This document shows, in pieces, positions 59,441 to 64,000 of a DNA stretch of 64,000 bases. The notes beneath the pieces are model-generated. The model saw nothing but the letters and a program-made list of their open reading frames with translations, did not search any database and was not told the DNA's origin. The stretch spans positions 3,534,001 to 3,598,000 of the forward strand of contig NZ_CP027707.1 in the NCBI RefSeq assembly GCF_003850345.1, written 5' to 3'. The position numbers and the translations under genes were made by a program. The DNA comes from Pseudomonas chlororaphis subsp. piscium. Lineage in GTDB: Bacteria > Pseudomonadota > Gammaproteobacteria > Pseudomonadales > Pseudomonadaceae. Within the stretch, counting starts at the first letter, position 1; each line of letters begins with the position of its first letter.

Positions 59441-60649
59441 ATGGATCTACCCAATAAAGGCCTGGTTGCCCTGGCCGCCACCCTCGGCGCTTCGCTGGCC
59501 AGCGCCGCCACGCCGGACGAGGAACTCGGCAGGCGCATGGACACCGCCATCGAACGGGCCATAGACCAACAGCGGATCGTCGGCACCGTGGTGGTGGTGA
59601 TGCGCGATGGCCAGGTGGTCTACCAGCGCGCCGCCGGTTTCGCTGACCGGGAAACGGCCCGGCCCATGACCGGTGACACCATCCTGCGCCTGTCCTCGGT
59701 CACCAAGCCCATGGTGTCCGCGGTCGCCATGCGCCTGGTGGAACAAGGCAAGCTGTCCCTGGACGATACAGTCAGCCAATGGCTGCCGGACTTCCAGCCA
59801 AAACTGGCCGATGACACGCAACCGCCGATCACCCTCAAGCAGTTGCTGACCCACACCGCCGGCCTGAGCTACGGCTTTCTCGAGGCCGAGCACGGGGCGT
59901 ATCGCACGGCGGGCGTTTCGGATGGCCTGGCCGAGCCGGGCATGAGCCTGGAAGACAACCTCAAACGCATTGCCAGCGTGCCCTTGAGTTACCCGCCGGG
60001 CACGCAGTGGTGCTACTCCCTGGCCCTCGACGTGCTCGGCGCCGTGCTGGAAAAAGCCAGCGGCAAAAGCCTGCCGGCCCTGACCGAAGAACTGGTGACC
60101 GGGCCGCTGCAAATGCACGACACCGCATTCTCGGTCAAGGACCCTGCCCGCCTTGGCGCCGCTTACCGCGATGACCATCCGCGCCCGAGCCGGATGCAGG
60201 ACGAGACAGCGATCAGGGTCGACGAAAGCACCACCCTGTTCTCCCTCCAGCGGATTTTCGACCCGCGCGCCTATCCCTCCGGTGGCGCCGGCATGGCCGG
60301 TACCGCCATCGATGTGGCGCGTTTTCTCGACACCTTGCGCCAGGGCGGCGGCCCAGTGCTTTCAGCCCCTAGCGTGCAGGCGATGATGACCGACCAGGTC
60401 GGCGCCCAGGCCCAGGCCCAGGGGCCGGGCTGGGGCTTCGGTTACGGTTGGGCGGTGCTGGACGATCCGACCCTGGCCGGCACCCCGCAATCCAAGGGCA
60501 CCTTGCAATGGGGCGGCGTCTACGGCCACAGCTGGTTTGTCGACCCCCAGGCCAGGCTGACGGTGGTGGCGCTGACCAATACCGCCTTCGAGGGCATGTC
60601 GGGGGCCTTCACCCGGGAGATCCGCGACGCTGCCTACCCGGCGCCCTGA
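59441..60649 (+). CDS. Serine hydrolase, class C beta-lactamase/family VIII esterase-like, exported
   Basis: A 402-residue protein. The signal peptide MDLPNKGLVALAATLGASLASAA ends before TPDEELG. The nucleophile motif is S-x-x-K in LRLSSVTKPM. The second motif is YSL (WCYSLALDVLG) instead of the YxN of true class C enzymes. The third is WGG (LQWGGVYGHSW) instead of KTG. That combination is typical of family VIII carboxylesterases and related transesterases, so an esterase is more likely than a beta-lactamase. ATG 59441 has AGAGG upstream. It is likely controlled by the divergent TetR gene. It overlaps the convergent helicase gene by 16 nt. Confidence 0.88.
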   Translation: MDLPNKGLVALAATLGASLASAATPDEELGRRMDTAIERAIDQQRIVGTVVVVMRDGQVVYQRAAGFADRETARPMTGDTILRLSSVTKPMVSAVAMRLVEQGKLSLDDTVSQWLPDFQPKLADDTQPPITLKQLLTHTAGLSYGFLEAEHGAYRTAGVSDGLAEPGMSLEDNLKRIASVPLSYPPGTQWCYSLALDVLGAVLEKASGKSLPALTEELVTGPLQMHDTAFSVKDPARLGAAYRDDHPRPSRMQDETAIRVDESTTLFSLQRIFDPRAYPSGGAGMAGTAIDVARFLDTLRQGGGPVLSAPSVQAMMTDQVGAQAQAQGPGWGFGYGWAVLDDPTLAGTPQSKGTLQWGGVYGHSWFVDPQARLTVVALTNTAFEGMSGAFTREIRDAAYPAP

Positions 60650-62922
60650 AGCCCCTCGCCGCCCGGGGCGTCGAGCGACCACCAGCCCGGCAGCAATTGC
60701 CGGATCCGGGGCTCGGCGAAGCGGTCGTCGATCAGCATCACCACGCCACGGTCCTGCTGGCTGCGGATCACCCGGCCCGCGGCCTGCACCACCTTCTGCA
60801 GGCCGGGGTACAGGTAGGTGTAGTCGTAGCCGGCGCCGAAAATCGCCGCCATGCGCAGTTTCAACTGCTCGTTCACCGGGTTCAGTTGGGCCAGGCCGAG
60901 GGTGGCGATAAAAGCGCCGATCAGCCGCGAGCCCGGCAGGTCGATACCCTCGCCGAACGCCCCGCCCAGCACGGCAAAACCCACCCCCTGGCCATCGGCG
61001 TCGAAGCGTTCGAGAAACGCCTGGCGCTGCCCCTCATCCATCCCGCGGGACTGCTGCCACACAGGGATATCCGGATGCTGTTCGGCCAACAGGCTGGCTA
61101 CCTGCTGCTGGTAATCGAAGCTACTGAAGAACGCCAGGTAGTTGCCGGGGCGCTGGCGGAACTGGCTGGCGATCAGCTCGACGATGGGCGCCAGGGACGC
61201 CTGGCGATGGGCGAAACGCGTGGAGATCCGGCTGACGATATGTACATCCAGCTGCGCGGCACTGAACGGTGATTCGACATCCACCCACACAGTGTTCTCC
61301 GGCAGCCCCAGCAGGTCGCGGTAGTAATGCCAGGGGTTGAGCGTCGCCGAGAACAGCACCGTACTGCGCGCCGCGCTCAGTCGCGGCGCCAGGAACCCCG
61401 CCGGCACCACGTTGCGCAGGCACAGCTCGGACAGGCTGCGGCGGGGATTGAGCTCGCGCTTGCTGATATCGAACAGGAACTGCCCGTCGAACAGTTCGGC
61501 CACCCGGGCGAATTGCAGGGCGTCGAAATAGAACCCCTGCAGCCGGCAGTCCAACCCTTGCGGGTGGTCGTTGAGGTAATCGCCAATCGCCGAGATACAC
61601 AGCGACAGCGCCTTGAGCAGAGCGGCCGGCGCCTGGTCATAGGCCTGGTACGGCCGCAGCTGCTCCTTGTGCAGGGCATTCCATTCCCGGTTGAGTCGTT
61701 GCAGCGGCTTCTTCAGCGGCTCCGGGGCAACCTGGCGCACGGCGTTCAATTGGTACTGGTCGAGGCTGGCGCTGTACATCGAGCGCCCGCGCTCCACCAG
61801 GTTGTGCGCTTCGTCCACCAGGGCGGCGACCTTCCATTGGTTGGCCTGCGCCAGGCCAAACAGCAAGGCGCTGAAATCGAAGTAGTAGTTGTAGTCCGCC
61901 ACCAGCAGATCGCTCCAGCGGGCCATTTCCTGGCTCAGGTAATACGGGCACAGCCCATGCGCCAGGGCGATCTCGCGCACCGCCTGCTGATCCAGTAGCG
62001 ACACTTGGCTCGCCGCCTGCCGCGCCGCCGGCAGACGGTCGTAGAAACCCTTGGCCAACGGGCAGGACTCGCCATGACAGGCCAGCTCCGGGTGCTCGCA
62101 GGCCTTGTCCCGGGCCACCAGCTCCAGCACCCGCAACGGCAGTCCGGGGCTGCGCTCGAACAGCACCCCGGCGGCGTCCAGCGCCAGTTTGCGTCCCGGG
62201 GTCTTGGCGGTGAGGAAAAACAGCTTGTCCAACTGTTGCCCCGGCATCGCCTTGAGCATGGGGAATACTGTGCCCAGGGTCTTGCCGATCCCGGTCGGCG
62301 CCTGGGCCATCAGGCAGCGCCCGGTGCTCACCGCCTTGTACACCGACTCGGCCAGGCTGCGCTGCCCCGGACGGAAGTCGGGATGGGGGAAACTCAGCGT
62401 CGCCATGGCCTGGTCGCGGGCATGCCGGTGGGCCTGTTCCTGCTCGGCCCATTGCAGGAACAGGCTGCATTGGCGGTTGAAGAACTGCTCCAGGGCCTGG
62501 GCCTCGTGCTCTTCCACCAGCGACGTCTCGCGCTCGCTGAGGATGTCGAAGTACACCAGCGCCAGGCGGATGCTGCTCAATTGCAACTGCTGGCACAGCA
62601 GCCAGCCATAGATCTTCGCCTGGGCCCAATGCAGCTGGCGATGGTTGGCCGGCATGCGTTCCAGATCGCCACGGTAGGTCTTGACCTCTTCCAGCAGGTT
62701 GGCGTCCGGGTCGTAGCCGTCCGCCCTGCCCTTGACCGTCAACGCGCCGAAGCAGCCTTCGAGGGACACCTCGCTCCGATAGTTCGCGCTGCGCCGCGCC
62801 GCCACCGTACGGTGGCCCTGGATGCCTTCCAGCGCGGTGGGCGACGGCGTGAAGCGCAGGTCGAGGTCGCCGACCTTGGCGGTGAATTCGCACAGCGCCC
62901 GTACCGCGATGCGGTAGTTCAC
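60634..62922 (-). CDS. Fe-S ATP-dependent DNA helicase, DinG/XPD-like (superfamily 2)
   Basis: A 762-residue protein. The N-terminal about 170 residues contain a PD-(D/E)xK-like portion (KGRADGYDPDANLLEEVKTY), suggesting a nuclease-like domain. The helicase core has Walker A LMAQAPTGIGKTLGTVF, an iron-sulfur cysteine set (ACEHPELACHGESCP ... GLCPYYLS), the DEAH box VAALVDEAHNLVER, motif III-like TVLFSATLNPWHYY, and motif VI VVQAAGRVIRS. Bacterial relatives unwind DNA in a 5'-3' direction during repair. It starts at GTG 62922, overlapping the FAN1-type gene stop by 4 nt. The coupling suggests joint action at branched or crosslinked DNA. Confidence 0.9.
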   Translation of the reverse strand: MNYRIAVRALCEFTAKVGDLDLRFTPSPTALEGIQGHRTVAARRSANYRSEVSLEGCFGALTVKGRADGYDPDANLLEEVKTYRGDLERMPANHRQLHWAQAKIYGWLLCQQLQLSSIRLALVYFDILSERETSLVEEHEAQALEQFFNRQCSLFLQWAEQEQAHRHARDQAMATLSFPHPDFRPGQRSLAESVYKAVSTGRCLMAQAPTGIGKTLGTVFPMLKAMPGQQLDKLFFLTAKTPGRKLALDAAGVLFERSPGLPLRVLELVARDKACEHPELACHGESCPLAKGFYDRLPAARQAASQVSLLDQQAVREIALAHGLCPYYLSQEMARWSDLLVADYNYYFDFSALLFGLAQANQWKVAALVDEAHNLVERGRSMYSASLDQYQLNAVRQVAPEPLKKPLQRLNREWNALHKEQLRPYQAYDQAPAALLKALSLCISAIGDYLNDHPQGLDCRLQGFYFDALQFARVAELFDGQFLFDISKRELNPRRSLSELCLRNVVPAGFLAPRLSAARSTVLFSATLNPWHYYRDLLGLPENTVWVDVESPFSAAQLDVHIVSRISTRFAHRQASLAPIVELIASQFRQRPGNYLAFFSSFDYQQQVASLLAEQHPDIPVWQQSRGMDEGQRQAFLERFDADGQGVGFAVLGGAFGEGIDLPGSRLIGAFIATLGLAQLNPVNEQLKLRMAAIFGAGYDYTYLYPGLQKVVQAAGRVIRSQQDRGVVMLIDDRFAEPRIRQLLPGWWSLDAPGGEGLQGAG

Positions 62923-64000
62923 CCGTCCTGCTCCGCCCATTGCACGTAGCAGACCGCCACCGGCATCTGGTGCTGCCGGCAGAACTCCAGCCAGCGCAGC
63001 TGGTTGTCCTGCAGCCGGTCGCCGGGGCCCTTGACCTCGATCATCCGGTAGGTTTTCTGCTGCGGCCAGAACTGGATCAGGTCCGGCATGCCGGCGCGGT
63101 TGGCCTTGATGTCCTGCAGCAGGCGGTCGAACCAGTGCTTGAGGTGCTCGGCCGGCAGGCAGGCCAGCGCCTGCTCCAGCAGTTCTTCGCTGAGGGCGCC
63201 CCAGAACACGAATGGCGATTGCACGCCCCATTTGTCGAGGTAGCGCTGGCGGATGGTCTGCGCATAACGCCCGTCATCCAGCTCCCCCAGGCAGGCCTGG
63301 AACAGCTCGGCGCGCCGGCTGTGGAAGTCCTCGCTCAACAGGTCGGCCGGCCCGCGCTGGAACGGGTGGAAAAACGCCCCGGGCAGCGGCGCGAAGATCG
63401 CCGGCCAGCAGAGCAGCCCGAACAGCGAATTGATCAGGCTGTTCTCCACGTAGTGCACCGGCGCCTGCTCCTCGTGGAGATGGGCTTGCACATGGAATTC
63501 CACCGACAGCGCCGGATCGGCCCGCGGCAGGCTGAGGTCCAGGCGCAGCATCGGTTGGGTGCCGCCACGCGGCGTGGCCGGACCGCCCAGCTTGCGCCGC
63601 AACCTGGGCAGCAGCCGCAGCAGTTGTTGCTGCTCGGCCGCGTTGTGCGGGGCCAGTGCCGCCGCCTCGGCCAGGGCCAATGCCTGCGGGTAATCGCCGC
63701 TGCGCTCGAGGACGCGGATCAGCCGCGCTCTCGCCCCGGGGTCGGCGCAGGCCTGGTAGATGGCGGCCGCCAGCGGCCATTGCGCGAGTCGCTCGCAGTG
63801 CTGCCCCAGCAGGAACAGCAGCTTGGCCCGACGCCGCTGCAACCAGGGATTGTCGCTGGCGAACGCCTGGATGCTCGCCAGCACCTCATCCAGCGCCTCA
63901 CCGCTTTCGAAGCGTTGCCGGCAATCCTCCAGGTACACAAAACCCTCGACGTCGGCGCGGCTGCGCAGCGCCCGGGCATCGTCGCGAAACTCGACCTTCT
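62919..64000 (-). CDS. FAN1-type VRR-NUC structure-specific nuclease (5' end outside window)
   Basis: The frame is open to the window edge, so the N terminus is missing. The visible part has helical TPR-like and SAP-adjacent regions (ALALAEAAALAPHNAAEQQ), then a C-terminal VRR-NUC domain. The catalytic residues are Asp in NRAGMPDLIQFW, and Glu and Lys in KTYRMIEVKGPGDRLQDNQ, followed by LRWLEFC. P. aeruginosa FAN1 has this architecture and cleaves 5' flaps and crosslink-repair intermediates. Its stop overlaps the helicase GTG, so nuclease and helicase are co-translated. Confidence 0.9.
   Translation of the reverse strand, partial: KVEFRDDARALRSRADVEGFVYLEDCRQRFESGEALDEVLASIQAFASDNPWLQRRRAKLLFLLGQHCERLAQWPLAAAIYQACADPGARARLIRVLERSGDYPQALALAEAAALAPHNAAEQQQLLRLLPRLRRKLGGPATPRGGTQPMLRLDLSLPRADPALSVEFHVQAHLHEEQAPVHYVENSLINSLFGLLCWPAIFAPLPGAFFHPFQRGPADLLSEDFHSRRAELFQACLGELDDGRYAQTIRQRYLDKWGVQSPFVFWGALSEELLEQALACLPAEHLKHWFDRLLQDIKANRAGMPDLIQFWPQQKTYRMIEVKGPGDRLQDNQLRWLEFCRQHQMPVAVCYVQWAEQDG

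Noticed and set aside
59441-60649. Class C beta-lactamase (resistance gene)
   Set aside because: YSL and WGG replace the YxN and KTG motifs, which points to a family VIII-type esterase.
1-64000. CRISPR arrays, tRNA or rRNA genes
   Set aside because: No regularly spaced direct repeats, and no tRNA- or rRNA-like sequence, were noticed on either strand by eye. A covariance-model scan was not possible.

Overview
The window is GC-rich, densely coded DNA from a Pseudomonas of the fluorescens group. The evidence is the gene families (OprD porin, GabT/GabD, SsuB/TauB-like ABC operon, Lrp and AraC regulators), many 4-nt ATGA gene overlaps, and two classes of intergenic REP palindrome typical of these bacteria. 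A placement near P. protegens or P. chlororaphis is a guess from the repeats and gene style, not a measurement. No rRNA, tRNA or CRISPR array was seen.

Layout. 1-1.6 kb: the end of a hybrid histidine kinase and a single-domain response regulator. 1.6-6.6 kb: a DUF2235 hydrolase, an OprD porin, a DUF1624 membrane protein and a DUF4198 periplasmic protein. 7-29 kb: a large catabolic region. It holds an Lrp regulator, HAD hydrolases, gabT, ghrA, gabD, a tartrate dehydrogenase-like gene, and a tightly overlapping leftward operon: HAD, amine oxidase, peptide/opine-type ABC transporter, a three-subunit FAD/2Fe-2S oxidase of the OoxAB/HcnABC type, and an ArgE-like deacylase. An aldehyde dehydrogenase and a divergent GNAT plus bicupin pair complete it. 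Together they look like uptake and oxidation of an N-substituted amino acid or amine feeding GABA/succinate metabolism (inference). 29-32.4 kb: a charged small lipoprotein, a NodB deacetylase lipoprotein, a phosphoribosyltransferase and a universal stress protein. 32.4-38.1 kb: a sulfonate/nitrate-type ABC operon with an acyl-CoA-dehydrogenase-like flavoprotein, an AhpD-like protein and a divergent AraC regulator, probably organosulfur scavenging.

38.1-49.1 kb is the most unusual part: an accessory island bounded by decayed IS3-family transposase pieces. It carries a phage Q-like antiterminator, a three-helix membrane protein, an N-acetylmuramidase without a signal peptide, and two AT-richer genes for signal-less proteins of 1578 and 629 residues. 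Both are built almost entirely of about 50-residue Asp-box/propeller-like repeats. No phage head, tail, integrase or portal genes are present. I read it as a stand-alone lysis cassette dedicated to releasing giant beta-propeller proteins, comparable in logic to the holin/endolysin (type 10) export of Tc toxins and chitinases. This is inference.

49.2-58.7 kb: an aldo/keto reductase, then a four-gene signalling cluster (hybrid kinase, REC-EAL phosphodiesterase, second hybrid kinase with HPt, NarL/LuxR regulator) arranged like pvrSR-rcsCB of P. aeruginosa, followed by a TIGR03067-like protein. 58.7-64 kb: a TetR regulator divergent from a serine beta-lactamase-like hydrolase, then an Fe-S DinG/XPD-like helicase overlapping a FAN1-type VRR-NUC nuclease that runs off the window.
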